Assembly: GCA_036703255.1 (NCBI GenBank)
Contig: DATNPL010000139.1
Span: 1 to 64,000, forward strand
DNA length: 64,000 nt
Direction: 5' to 3'
Origin: Drouetiella sp036703255
GTDB taxonomy: Bacteria; Cyanobacteriota; Cyanobacteriia; Elainellales; Elainellaceae
Shown here: positions 17,697-26,429 of the stretch, in pieces
How positions within the stretch are numbered: the first letter of the stretch is position 1
Layout of the letters: every line of letters begins with the position of its first letter
Program-made: the position numbers and the translations under genes
The notes under the pieces: generated by a model
The model's input: the letters and a program-made list of their open reading frames with translations, nothing else
What the model was told of the DNA's origin: nothing
Databases searched by the model: none

Positions 17697-20603
17697 CTAC
17701 TTGGCCTCCATCCAGTTTTGTCCGGCATGAATCTCTACGAGCAGCGGCACGCTTAGCGCTACGGCAGATTCCATCGCGGACTTAATCTGAGGCTGAAGTT
17801 CTGCCCAATCGTCAGGATGCACTTCAAACACCAGTTCATCATGCACTTGCAGCAGCAAATTGGCGCGATAGGGCTTGAGCACCTGATGCAGCTTCACCAT
17901 TGCGATTTTGATAATGTCAGCACTAGAGCCTTGAATTGGGGCATTGGCAGCAGCACGCAGCATTTGGGCATCGTACTGATCGCGGGTCTTGATTTTGCCC
18001 AAGTCAATGCTGTTGGGATCTTTACCCCGCAGCGCCTTGAGGGCTTCGCTGCCAAAGTTGAAATAGCGGCGGCGACCCCTGATGGTTGTGACATAGCCAT
18101 TGGCGATCGCCTCTCGCTGCATCTGCTGCAAATAGCCAAAGACTTGAGCATAGCGATCGTTAAACCGCTCAATAAATCCCTTGGCATCAGACGACTTGAA
18201 GCCCGACTCACGGGCAAACCGCTGTGCCCCCATGCCGTAGATCACCCCAAAATTGATCACCTTGGCCAGACGGCGTTCTTCGGCGGTGATGTCGTCTTTC
18301 TCAAACAGCAGCCGTGCCGTCAGCGCATGCACATCCTCGTTCTTGCGGTAGGTTTCCAGCAGCACAGGCTCTTGGCTCAGATGGGCAAGGATGCGCAGCT
18401 CAATTTGGGAATAATCCGCTGCCGCCATCAGCCAGCCCGGTTCGGGGATGAAGGCCGCGCGGATCTGGCGGCTAAAAGCCGTGCGAATGGGAATGTTTTG
18501 CAGGTTGGGATTGGAAGAAGACAGCCGTCCAGTAGCCGTGATCGCCTGGTTAAAGTCGGTATGAACCCGGTGGGTATCGGGTCGCGCCAGCAGAGGTAGG
18601 GCATCGACATAGGTAGACTTGAGCTTGGCGAGGGTGCGATTTTCGACGATCGCATCCACGACGGGATGATCGCCCTGAAGCTTCTCTAGCGTGGCCGCAT
18701 CGGTAGAGTAGCCTGTCTTCATCTTGCGAGACTTTTTGCGATCGAGTCCTAGCTTTTCAAACAGCAGCTCGGCCAACTGCTTAGGCGAACCCAGGTTAAA
18801 AGTCTGCCCTGCGGCTTCGTAGGCTTTATGGGCAATGTTCTCTAGATCGGTTTCTAGCCGTTTTGAGAATTCCTGGAGATAGGCAATGTCGATACGCACG
18901 CCCACATACTCCATTTCGGCCAGCACAGGCTCTACGGGGAGTTCAACTTCTAGCAACAGGCGATCGAGATCGGGGAGCTGCTGAAGCAGCGATCGCAAGA
19001 TCGGCACGAGCTGAAACACCTCATAGGCATCCATGCCGCAGTAAAGGGCGACCTGATCGATCGCAATATCGGCAATATCTTTGCCTTTAGGCACGAGGTC
19101 GGTATAGCTCTGGGATTTGAGGTTGAGATGCTTTAGCCCTAAATCGCTGAGGTTGTGGGTTGTTTCTGGGTCAAGCACATAGCTAGCTAGCATCGTGTCA
19201 AACACCACCCCCTGAAGGTCAATTCCTTGACAGCGCAGAATCAGGCGATCGAACTTGGCATTTTGCAGCGCTTTGGGATGATCCTCACTTTCCAGAATCG
19301 GGCGCAGCGCCTCCAGCGTTTCAGCCTTGTCGAGGTTTTGTCCGGCTCGGTGCCCCAGCGGAATGTAGGCCACCTGGTCGTAACCTGCCCCCCAACAGCA
19401 GCCAATGCCCACCAGTTCAGCATCTCGCGGATCAAGCGCCGTGGTTTCCGTGTCCCAGGCCACAGGTGCAGCAGCATCTTGCAGCGTTTGCAGTTGCTCA
19501 ATCAGCGCTGCCAGCTTTTCGGGCGTGTCAATCACTTGCGGCGCGATCGCAGCCGTAACAAGCTGCTGACTGTCCTGCGTGTCGGCAGCACTAAAGAACC
19601 AGGTGTCGTCGTTAAAGCCGGAAGAGGGCGAAGGGCGAGGAGCAGGTGAGCCAGCTAAAGGATCTTCAGGCAGGGATTCGCCGCCCAACACCCGCTGAAT
19701 TTTATTGATTTGCCGCTGAAAAGTACGCAACTCTAGCTTTTCGAGCAGCGGCTCTAGCTGCTGGGCATCAAAGCCTTGCAGTTTGCAATCTTCGAGGTTA
19801 ATTGCAACAGGCGTATCGAGATGAATCTGCGCCATATACTGCGAGTGCATGGCGGAGTCTCTACCCTCTTCCAGCTTTTTCTTAGTTGCGCCTTTGATCT
19901 CGTCTAGCGAGGCATACACCCTCTCGAGAGAGCCATAGGTGGTGAGAAGATTGACGGCAGTTTTATCGCCAATGCCCCGCACCCCCGGAATATTGTCGGA
20001 GCTGTCGCCACAGAGCGCTTTGTAATCTACAACCTGCGACGGCAAGATGCCCATCTTGTCTTTGACTTCCTGCACGCCAAACTCTTTGGGCAGGGGCGTG
20101 CCCTTGCCAAAGACCGTGCTGAGGTAAAGGATTTTGACTTGCCCTTCGGGATCGATCAACTGAAATAGGTCGCGATCGCCCGACAGCACCTTGACCTGCC
20201 AGCCTTCGTGACGAGCGCGATGCGCCAAAGTGCCGATGATGTCGTCTGCCTCATAGCCAGGAGCCGTCAGCACGGGCAAATTGAGCGCCTGAAGTAGCTC
20301 CTGTAGGTTGAGCATGTCTGGGCCAAAGTCCTCAGGCGCTTCGGGTCGTCCGGCTTTGTAGGTGTCGTCAGCTTCGTGGCGAAAGGTGGGATCGCTCAAG
20401 TCAAAGGCGATCGCCAAGTATTCCGGTTTTTCCGCTTCTAGGGTATCCAGCAACGCCTTGAGAAAGCCATAGGAGACGCTGGTGGGAATGCCTGTAGAAG
20501 TGCGTAAGCCGCCCTCTCGCCCCTTGGCATGAGCAAAGTAGGAGCGAAACGCCAGGGAATGCCCATCGATCAACAGAATTTTGGGGGAAGCAGAAGAAGA
20601 CAT
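17697..20603 (-). CDS. polA: DNA polymerase I
   Basis: A 968-residue family A polymerase for Okazaki-fragment processing and repair. Residues 1-300 form the 5' nuclease domain (LLIDGHSLAFRSYFA, YEADDIIGTLA, GDRDLFQL, GDSSDNIPGVRGIGDKTA). Residues about 365-555 form the 3'-5' exonuclease domain, and here the catalytic motifs are intact (WDTETTALD, NAKFDRL, YCGMDAYEV), so proofreading is expected. The polymerase domain follows: motif A DYSQIELRILAHLS, motif B RRLAKVINFGVIYGMGA, motif C LQVHDELVFEV. Several family members have lost proofreading; this one has not. Start at ATG 20603 is supported by the immediate KILLIDGHSLAFRSYF beginning. It is a single-gene unit. Confidence 0.98.
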   Translation of the reverse strand: MSSSASPKILLIDGHSLAFRSYFAHAKGREGGLRTSTGIPTSVSYGFLKALLDTLEAEKPEYLAIAFDLSDPTFRHEADDTYKAGRPEAPEDFGPDMLNLQELLQALNLPVLTAPGYEADDIIGTLAHRARHEGWQVKVLSGDRDLFQLIDPEGQVKILYLSTVFGKGTPLPKEFGVQEVKDKMGILPSQVVDYKALCGDSSDNIPGVRGIGDKTAVNLLTTYGSLERVYASLDEIKGATKKKLEEGRDSAMHSQYMAQIHLDTPVAINLEDCKLQGFDAQQLEPLLEKLELRTFQRQINKIQRVLGGESLPEDPLAGSPAPRPSPSSGFNDDTWFFSAADTQDSQQLVTAAIAPQVIDTPEKLAALIEQLQTLQDAAAPVAWDTETTALDPRDAELVGIGCCWGAGYDQVAYIPLGHRAGQNLDKAETLEALRPILESEDHPKALQNAKFDRLILRCQGIDLQGVVFDTMLASYVLDPETTHNLSDLGLKHLNLKSQSYTDLVPKGKDIADIAIDQVALYCGMDAYEVFQLVPILRSLLQQLPDLDRLLLEVELPVEPVLAEMEYVGVRIDIAYLQEFSKRLETDLENIAHKAYEAAGQTFNLGSPKQLAELLFEKLGLDRKKSRKMKTGYSTDAATLEKLQGDHPVVDAIVENRTLAKLKSTYVDALPLLARPDTHRVHTDFNQAITATGRLSSSNPNLQNIPIRTAFSRQIRAAFIPEPGWLMAAADYSQIELRILAHLSQEPVLLETYRKNEDVHALTARLLFEKDDITAEERRLAKVINFGVIYGMGAQRFARESGFKSSDAKGFIERFNDRYAQVFGYLQQMQREAIANGYVTTIRGRRRYFNFGSEALKALRGKDPNSIDLGKIKTRDQYDAQMLRAAANAPIQGSSADIIKIAMVKLHQVLKPYRANLLLQVHDELVFEVHPDDWAELQPQIKSAMESAVALSVPLLVEIHAGQNWMEAK

Positions 20604-20802
20604 AGACTACACTAAGCAAGATTAAACCGAGTCAGCCAGACCAAGTGCCAGCCTGAGAATGATACCAATTTAATTTCTGACGCTGCTTGATCCGGCGATG
20701 AATTTTATTTTAGGAGCACTTCTTCTAACCCTAAAAGTCATCGCTCAGGGTCAACAGCCAACCCCTGATTTCTCATGCCGATCGGCTTGGGTCATCCTGC
20801 CG

Positions 20803-22410
20803 CTAATGCGCTCCGGCACTTCCACTCCCTTTCACTTTCTTAAAGAACAAGACAGCAATACCGCTCAGCAATAAGGCAACGCCAATGAAGTAAAAACAGT
20901 CATTAAACGCCATGACCGATGCCTCCCGCCGAACCATGTTGTCTAGCGAAGCGATCGCCTGAGTCTTTGCCGTCGTCAGATCAGAGCCTTTGCTGGCAAA
21001 GAACTGCGTCAGTTGATCAATCCGCTGCTGCGTCGCCGGATCATAGATTGAGATCGATTCACCCACGCGATTGGAATGAAATTGCTCTCGGTTATTTTGC
21101 ATTGTAGCGAGAACCGCAATGCCGAAAGAGCCACCTAAATTTCGCATCATGTTAAACAAGCCTGAGGCCGAACCTGCCAGAGCTGGAGGAATCCCCGCAG
21201 TGGCGATCGACGAGAGCGGCACCATAATTAACGGCTGACCCAATGCCCGTACGAGTTGCGACCCGCGCAATTGATCGATCGCCGTATCGTGGGTCATGTT
21301 GGAATTCATAAAGCAGCTCACGGCAAATAGGCTGACCCCAATCCCAATCAACAGCCGAATGTCGATTTTTTGCATCAGCTTTGGCACAAACGGCACCAAA
21401 AACAGCTGGGGCAAGCCTGCCCACATAATCACTTCACCAATCTGCATGGCGTTGTATTGCTGAATTTGAGCCAGATACAGCGGCAACAGGTAAACCGAGC
21501 CATATAGCCCAATGCCCAGCGCCACATTGACGATCGTTGCCAGCCCAAAATTCCGCTGCATAAACAGCTTTAGCTCAATAAAGGGACGTTTACGCGTTAG
21601 CTCAATCCAGAAAAAGATGGAGAGGAAAATTAAGGCCACGACAGCCAATTTGACGATCAAACTAGACTCAAACCAGTCTTTGCGGCTGCCCTCTTCTAGG
21701 ACGACCTGAAATGAACCCAGACCGATCGCCATTGCCACAATGCCACCCCAGTCGCCCTGCTTCAGCAGTCCCAACTGCATCGGCTCTGGCTTCAGGGCAT
21801 ACCAGACGGCAGAGATCAAGAGCGCCCCCGGAACGACGTTCAGGTAAAACACATATTCCCAGCCATAATTTTCCGTGAGCCAGCCACCCAAGGTAGGGCC
21901 AATCGACGGCGCAAACGTAGCCGTCAAGGCAAACATAGCCAGACCGATCGGCTGCTTGCGGGGCGGCAGATTCTTGAGAATGTAGGTGAACCCCATAGGA
22001 ATCAGCACGCCGCCTGTGAAGCCCTGCAAGGCACGAAACACAATCATGGAATTGAGATCCCAAGCCCAGGCGCAGCAGACCGAAAAGAAGATAAAGAATG
22101 AGGCATTCACCAGCAGATAGCGCTTGATGGAAAACACCATCGACAGCCATCCCGTCAGCGGAATCACCACAATTTCCGCCACCAGATAGGCTGTCGAGAT
22201 CCAGGAGCCTTCCTCGAGAGTTGCTCCCAACGCCGCCTGAATGTCTTTGAGCGAGGAGTTGGTGATCTGAATATCGAGCACCGCCATAAATGCCCCAAGC
22301 ATCGTGCCCATCAAACCGATCCAGGTTTTGACAGAGACCTTGTCTGAGGGGGGCTGCGGTGCCCGAGGAACGGGCTGAAGCGGCGCAGCAGGATGCCTTG
22401 TGTGAGTCAT
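20803..22410 (-). CDS. DHA2-family (EmrB/QacA-like) MFS multidrug exporter
   Basis: A 535-residue, 14-helix drug:proton antiporter. Visible family motifs are the first-helix segment GTMLGAFMAVLDIQITNSSL, the loop GWLSMVFSIKRYLL, the motif ALQGFTGGVLIPMGFTYI, and motif C-like SIGPTLGGWLTENYGWEYVFYLNVVPGALL. The start is 4 bases after the HlyD gene's stop, a typical emrA-emrB coupling: the HlyD-type adaptor links this inner-membrane pump to an outer-membrane TolC-like channel, which is not in this window. A MarR gene is the first gene of the same unit. Substrates cannot be predicted, but hydrophobic drugs or uncouplers are usual for this family. Confidence 0.95.
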   Translation of the reverse strand: MTHTRHPAAPLQPVPRAPQPPSDKVSVKTWIGLMGTMLGAFMAVLDIQITNSSLKDIQAALGATLEEGSWISTAYLVAEIVVIPLTGWLSMVFSIKRYLLVNASFFIFFSVCCAWAWDLNSMIVFRALQGFTGGVLIPMGFTYILKNLPPRKQPIGLAMFALTATFAPSIGPTLGGWLTENYGWEYVFYLNVVPGALLISAVWYALKPEPMQLGLLKQGDWGGIVAMAIGLGSFQVVLEEGSRKDWFESSLIVKLAVVALIFLSIFFWIELTRKRPFIELKLFMQRNFGLATIVNVALGIGLYGSVYLLPLYLAQIQQYNAMQIGEVIMWAGLPQLFLVPFVPKLMQKIDIRLLIGIGVSLFAVSCFMNSNMTHDTAIDQLRGSQLVRALGQPLIMVPLSSIATAGIPPALAGSASGLFNMMRNLGGSFGIAVLATMQNNREQFHSNRVGESISIYDPATQQRIDQLTQFFASKGSDLTTAKTQAIASLDNMVRREASVMAFNDCFYFIGVALLLSGIAVLFFKKVKGSGSAGAH

Positions 22411-22414
22411 AGCC

Positions 22415-23860
22415 CTACTTCACTGCTACGGTGACATTGGCTGACATACCGGGCGAGATCAGAGACTCGTAGCCTTTAACGCTAGCGGCATCTAGAACAA
22501 CCTTGACGGGGATTCTCTGCACTACTTTGGTAAAATTCCCCGTGGCGTTATCAGGCGGCAGCAGCGAAAACTGAGATCCAGACGCTGGAGAGAGGCTGTT
22601 CACCCGGCCTGTAAATTTGTGATCTGGAAAGGCATCTAGATCAACTTCCACCGGATCGCCGGGGTGCATATGGCTCACCTGGGTTTCCTTGAAATTAGCA
22701 ATTACCCATAGTTCGTCACCCACGATCGCCATTAAGGGTTGCCCTGCCTGAACGCTGTTGCCCACCTCAGCCGTTTTGTGACCAATATGCCCTGCCGCAG
22801 GTGCCGTAATCCGGGTATAGGCTAGCTGAAGCTGAGCAGCCGCAAGGCTGGCTTGCGCTTGAGCAATCTCGGCATTTGCAGCTTCGTACTGGCTCTTGTT
22901 AACCTGCGTTTGCACGCCACCTGCCTGGGCTTTTTGCAATCCACCCTGGCTAGCGGCAAGCTGAGCTTGAGCGCTGGTTACGCCTTCTTCAGCCTGCGCT
23001 ACCTTCGATCGCGCCTGACTCACCCCCTGCTGTGCTACATCTCTTTGGGCGACCGCCACATCATAGGCCGCTTTTGCTGAATCGAGCTGCTGTTTGGCAA
23101 CGGCTCCAGCTTGATAGAGCGCCTGGTAGCGATTGTAATCTGTCTCAACTTTTTGCAAATCCGCCTCGGCTTTGACCAGCTGAGCTTGAGCAGCCGGAAT
23201 GCCAGACTGAGCTTCATTGACGGCCGCCTGAGCGGTAGCGATCGCCGCCAGTGCCCCGCTGACATTGCCCTGAGCTTCGGCCGTCTGGGCTTGGGTATTG
23301 GCTCCGGCTAGTGAAATGTTACCCTGAGCCGCCTGAGCCTGACGCTGAGCAACGGCAATCGCCGCCTGAGCCTGCTGCACCTTGACCTGATAGTCTTGAG
23401 GATCAAGCTGTACCAAAAGCTGCCCTGCCTGCACAGACTGATTATCATCCACAGGCACCGTCATCACCGTGCCTGGAATGCGGCTGCTAATTTGATACAC
23501 ATGCCCCGATACCGTGGCATTATCGGTCTGCTCATGCGTGCTGGCAAACTGCCACCAGTGGTAGCCTGTCACCCCAGCGGCGATCGCCCCTAAGCCCAAG
23601 GCACCCGCCAAAATTAGCTTTTTAGGAAAGTGCCTCCGAGAGGCGGCAGAGTCAGGCGTTGTTGTACCGATCGCCGTGGGGTCATCCTGCTCAGTTCGCT
23701 CATCTACCGTCTTTTCTGGAAAGGCCGTCTCTGTAGCTTGAGCCGATGCAGGCTCTAGAACCGTCGTTTTGCCCTTTAAGCGTTGCTCGGCTGGACTGGT
23801 CGGCTCAGATAGGTTCTTAGGCAGATGGCCATTGGATTGATTGTGATTGATGCTGTTCAT
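22415..23860 (-). CDS. HlyD/EmrA-family periplasmic adaptor (membrane fusion protein)
   Basis: A 481-residue protein. After an N-terminal cytoplasmic tail of about 80 residues (hydrophilic, SPAEQRLKG) comes one transmembrane helix (LILAGALGLGAIAAGVTGYHWW). Next are a biotinyl-lipoyl half motif (VSSRIPGTVMTVPVDDNQSVQAGQLLVQLDPQDY) and a very Ala/Gln-rich coiled-coil hairpin of about 190 residues. The second lipoyl half (ITAPAAGHIGHKTAEVGNSVQAGQPLMAIV) and a beta-barrel (ANFKETQVSHMHPGDPVEVDLDAFP) complete it. This is the EmrA layout. It bridges the EmrB-like pump encoded 4 bases downstream to an outer-membrane channel. The extended coiled coil (many Q/A heptads) is longer than in EmrA of E. 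coli, consistent with the 481-residue length. MarR lies directly upstream. Confidence 0.95.
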   Translation of the reverse strand: MNSINHNQSNGHLPKNLSEPTSPAEQRLKGKTTVLEPASAQATETAFPEKTVDERTEQDDPTAIGTTTPDSAASRRHFPKKLILAGALGLGAIAAGVTGYHWWQFASTHEQTDNATVSGHVYQISSRIPGTVMTVPVDDNQSVQAGQLLVQLDPQDYQVKVQQAQAAIAVAQRQAQAAQGNISLAGANTQAQTAEAQGNVSGALAAIATAQAAVNEAQSGIPAAQAQLVKAEADLQKVETDYNRYQALYQAGAVAKQQLDSAKAAYDVAVAQRDVAQQGVSQARSKVAQAEEGVTSAQAQLAASQGGLQKAQAGGVQTQVNKSQYEAANAEIAQAQASLAAAQLQLAYTRITAPAAGHIGHKTAEVGNSVQAGQPLMAIVGDELWVIANFKETQVSHMHPGDPVEVDLDAFPDHKFTGRVNSLSPASGSQFSLLPPDNATGNFTKVVQRIPVKVVLDAASVKGYESLISPGMSANVTVAVK

Positions 23861-23877
23861 GACGCTGCGCTCTTAAA

Positions 23878-23900
23878 ATTAATACGACCTTATTCATTTA
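23878..23900 (-). promoter_or_regulatory. Possible MarR operator before the hlyD gene
   Basis: On the minus strand this stretch reads gaataaggtcgtattaatt. It shares the core cgtatt and an upstream aataa with the inverted repeat in front of marR. A second acgta lies nearby at about 23905. Shared short motifs in both gaps of one operon suggest MarR binding, but matches are short. Confidence 0.3.
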
Positions 23901-23962
23901 GAGTACGTAATTTCTCAAGAATCCATATCCCTATCGAGAGAGATATGACTTAATCCCTCGCT

Positions 23963-24430
23963 CTAAGAAAGGTTGGCAATCATTTGATCGATCCATTCCG
24001 ACAATAGCCGCCGCTCTGCATCCGATCGCCCTTGTAGCGCTTTGTCATAGAGAGTCGTTGCGTAGCTGGGCAAGATGCCCTCAAGTCGTCGCCCTTCCTC
24101 AGTCAGCCAGATGCGCCAAATCCGCCGATCTTGGGGATCACGCTGCCGCTCTAGCAGCCCTCGTTCTTCCATGCGATCGAGGACTCCCGTCAACGTGCCG
24201 CCGACTTGACGCAGGCGATCGCTGACTTCACAGGTTGCCAAACCATCCTGTTCCCACAGGCAACAAAGAACCAGCCAATGGAACGGCGTCAAATCATGTG
24301 GCTCCAGATATTCTTGAAATTGTCGCCCCATCAGCTGCGACAGCAATTTAATCCGATAACCAATGCCATGAGGTGCTTTGACATCTTGCCAGCGCTGCGT
24401 CGATTGAGAGTCAGAAAGGATAGGATTCAT
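23963..24430 (-). CDS. MarR-family transcriptional regulator
   Basis: A 155-residue winged-helix regulator. It has the MarR dimerisation helices at both ends and a central DNA-binding domain (LTPFHWLVLCCLWEQDGLATCEVSDRL, then VGGTLTGVLDRMEERGLLERQRDPQDRRIWRIWLTEEGR). The wing DPQDRRIWRIWLTEEG has the conserved basic-aromatic pattern. It is the first gene of a unit with the HlyD and MFS genes, with 102 bases to hlyD, so it very probably represses the efflux operon and is released by a drug-like ligand. An inverted repeat just before its start codon is the likely operator. No Cys sensor of the OhrR N-terminal type is evident; two Cys occur in the pre-recognition helix (LCCLWE) and one in ATCEVS. 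Confidence 0.93.
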   Translation of the reverse strand: MNPILSDSQSTQRWQDVKAPHGIGYRIKLLSQLMGRQFQEYLEPHDLTPFHWLVLCCLWEQDGLATCEVSDRLRQVGGTLTGVLDRMEERGLLERQRDPQDRRIWRIWLTEEGRRLEGILPSYATTLYDKALQGRSDAERRLLSEWIDQMIANLS

Positions 24431-24433
24431 TGA

Positions 24434-24450
24434 ATACGTTTATTTCGTAT
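24434..24450. promoter_or_regulatory. Inverted repeat, probable MarR autoregulatory operator
   Basis: ATACG-tttattt-CGTAT is a 5-bp perfect palindrome with a 7-base spacer, starting four bases upstream of the marR ATG. MarR proteins usually bind such palindromes over their own promoter. The assignment is inference from position and symmetry. Confidence 0.5.
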
Positions 24451-24562
24451 GCTAAATATTATTTTAATCTAGTTTTAGGCTCAAATCAAGCCTATTCAAA
24501 CTCGTGCTTTAGGAAAACCAAAGCTTTCTCAAAAAGACAGATTTTTTAACGAGCAGAACGCT

Positions 24563-25144
24563 CTAGGGCAGCATGAAATCGCGATCGGAGCGGTCGAAGT
24601 CAAGCCGCCCATAGCCTAAAAATTGCCCATAGGCATCTTCACCCGCCGGATAGGCCGTCACCCCAAATAAGTAAATGCCGTCTCTCTGAGGGTTACGCAC
24701 GGGTCGCAGGCCGACTGTGACCGTTTTTCCAGCTAGCACTGGCGGATCAAACTCCACTGAAACCGTCTGGCTATCGGCATCGAATGTGGTTTCTCCCAAC
24801 GTTACTTCGCCCGAACGGTTGCGTGGAGTGCCCAAAAATGCGCGCGTCTTGTCTGTGTTGTAACGTACAAGCTGGGCAAAGCTGGAGCCATCTTGTTGCG
24901 TAATAGAGACACGTTGCAGCGGTTCGCCTGCATCTTCGGGCACCGCTAGCGTGAAGTAATAGGTGGCACCTGAGGATGAGGCTGTCCGCCGCGTCGTCAC
25001 AGCATTGACCAGGGTAGGCGGATGATCGAAATAAACCTGTCCCCGCAATTCAACGGCTTGGCCTCGCTGAATAAGTAGGGGAGAGAGGGTGCCGATCGCC
25101 AAACTTACCGTTATTAAAGCGATCGATCGAGAGATAAACCGCAT
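24563..25144 (-). CDS. DUF2808 secreted protein
   Basis: A 193-residue protein with an N-terminal signal peptide (about residues 1-30, hydrophobic IALITVSLAIGTLSPLLI, cleavage near QAVEL). The mature part is an all-beta DUF2808 domain: FDHPPTLVNAVTTRR, YYFTLAVPEDAGEPLQRVSITQQ, and the later FDPPVLAGKTVTVGLRPVRNPQRDGIYLFGVTAYP are its conserved blocks. DUF2808 is a mainly cyanobacterial family of unknown function, presumably periplasmic or extracellular. Its monocistronic position is marked by a terminator-like hairpin between it and the SIMPL gene upstream. Confidence 0.9.
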   Translation of the reverse strand: MRFISRSIALITVSLAIGTLSPLLIQRGQAVELRGQVYFDHPPTLVNAVTTRRTASSSGATYYFTLAVPEDAGEPLQRVSITQQDGSSFAQLVRYNTDKTRAFLGTPRNRSGEVTLGETTFDADSQTVSVEFDPPVLAGKTVTVGLRPVRNPQRDGIYLFGVTAYPAGEDAYGQFLGYGRLDFDRSDRDFMLP

Positions 25145-25208
25145 GGCTTAAGCCCAAATTTGTCAATTCTATGCTAGCAAGGTGACATCAAAGCGTGGGG
25201 CAAACTTT

Positions 25209-25236
25209 TAGAGGGCGCTCTTAGCAGCGCCCTCTA
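25209..25236 (-). terminator. Terminator-like hairpin after the SIMPL gene
   Basis: An 11-bp perfect GC-rich stem (25209-25219 with 25226-25236) closes on a 6-base loop. On the minus strand it is followed by aaagtttg, so the U-run is weak. It lies downstream of the minus-strand SIMPL gene (stop at 25292) and upstream of DUF2808, separating two transcripts. Confidence 0.6.
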
Positions 25237-25291
25237 GGGTTCATATAGCTATAACAGCGCGGTCAGAACTTTCTACGAAAAGTGGCTACGG

Positions 25292-26035
25292 CTAGTAACT
25301 AATTTGTAGCGTCACTGACGCCTGAACTTCCTGCTCGCCGCCGACCACTGGAGTCGGAGCAGGACTGTCTGCCATAGCAGCCATTGCTCTCTCTTGGCGA
25401 GCATACAGCGGCATGGGTGGGGCTGCGCCATTGACCTGAATGCTCACAATGTCCTTGCGCTGCAATCCTAAGGCACTCAACGCCGCCTCAGCTTGCTCCT
25501 GAGCATCTTGAGTCGCCTCTCGAATCGCCTGCTTCTGCGCCGTTGAAATCGCGCTGTCTTCTGCCACAAAGCTCACGCTATCGATGCGCGTTGCGCCTGC
25601 TTTGACGGCATCATCTAACAGCGTGCCTGCGCGATCGGTTGCAATCCGAAAACTCACCGAATTCGTGGCGGTATAGCCCGTGAGCCTTTGCTGTCCATCG
25701 TTGTAGTCATAGGTGGGGCTAAGGTAAATACCCGCCGTTTGCAGCTTATCCACGCTGCGCGATCGCAGCAGTTCCACAACCGCAGACGATCGTCGTGCGG
25801 CCTCTTGCTGAACTTCTTCTGCCGTTTTTCCCTGTACCTCAACGCCAAGCTGCACTTGAGATATGGAAGTCGGAATAGACTCGGTACCCATGCCCGTGAC
25901 CGTTACTGTACGCAACATTTGCTCAACTTCTGCAACCGCAGGATTTGTCATAGATAAACTCAAAACGCCCAACAAGAGCGGCATGACACAAGCTTTTTTG
26001 ATTGAAAAACCGGAACGAACTGCGATCGATTTCAT
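25292..26035 (-). CDS. SIMPL-domain (DUF541) periplasmic protein
   Basis: A 247-residue protein with a signal peptide (KKACVMPLLLGVLSLSMTNPAVAEV). It carries one SIMPL/DUF541 domain: TVTVTGMGTESIPTSISQVQLGVEVQGKTA, a helix with AARRSSAVVELLRS, LTGYTATNSVSFRI, and the C-terminal beta strand EVQASVTLQISY. Family members (for example E. coli YggE) are linked to oxidative stress and to assembly of ring-shaped outer structures; the biochemical role is unclear. The gene is divergent from rsmA across 394 bases. Its length is typical. Confidence 0.92.
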   Translation of the reverse strand: MKSIAVRSGFSIKKACVMPLLLGVLSLSMTNPAVAEVEQMLRTVTVTGMGTESIPTSISQVQLGVEVQGKTAEEVQQEAARRSSAVVELLRSRSVDKLQTAGIYLSPTYDYNDGQQRLTGYTATNSVSFRIATDRAGTLLDDAVKAGATRIDSVSFVAEDSAISTAQKQAIREATQDAQEQAEAALSALGLQRKDIVSIQVNGAAPPMPLYARQERAMAAMADSPAPTPVVGGEQEVQASVTLQISY

Positions 26036-26429
26036 TAAAACACTTTCCTCACAAAATCATAGATAGAGCGGCATGGCTCGATTGAGCAATACCTATGCAG
26101 AAACAAGTCCATCGGACAGGTCAAATCTGGAGCAGGTTCCAGAGGAGGTTGAAGCGATCGATCCAGACTCCACTCAAGCAATCGACTTTTCAGCCTCAAC
26201 CCTAGACCTGCAACTTATGGTTTGACCCGTAAATTTGACCCGTATGGCTTGATCAGAGATGCGGCGCACTCTGGTCAAAAGGCGCGTTTGAAGCACCTGC
26301 TTGAAACACCTCCTTGTCCTCCGATGCTTCTAATGTGCCATTGCAAACTACAATGATGAATCCAGTTACACTTTTGGTGACGCTAGTTACGCTTTCTTAA
26401 CCCCATGCCCCTCTTTCTCGCCTGAACCC
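26036..26429. other. Intergenic region between SIMPL and rsmA genes
   Basis: This divergent promoter region has an 11-base direct repeat (tttgacccgta, twice within 26220-26243). It also contains a possible 50-codon reading frame described separately. No RNA gene was recognised. Confidence 0.4.
26073..26225 (+). CDS. Possible 50-residue small protein
   Basis: An ATG-initiated frame of 50 codons encodes an acidic, low-aromatic peptide beginning MARLSNTYAETSPSD and containing EQVPEEVEAIDPDSTQ. No hydrophobic helix, Cys or recognisable motif is present. Codon use looks coding-like but the ribosome-binding site is weak (agatagagcggc). It lies between two divergent genes and would run toward rsmA. 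It may be a chance frame. Confidence 0.25.
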   Translation: MARLSNTYAETSPSDRSNLEQVPEEVEAIDPDSTQAIDFSASTLDLQLMV

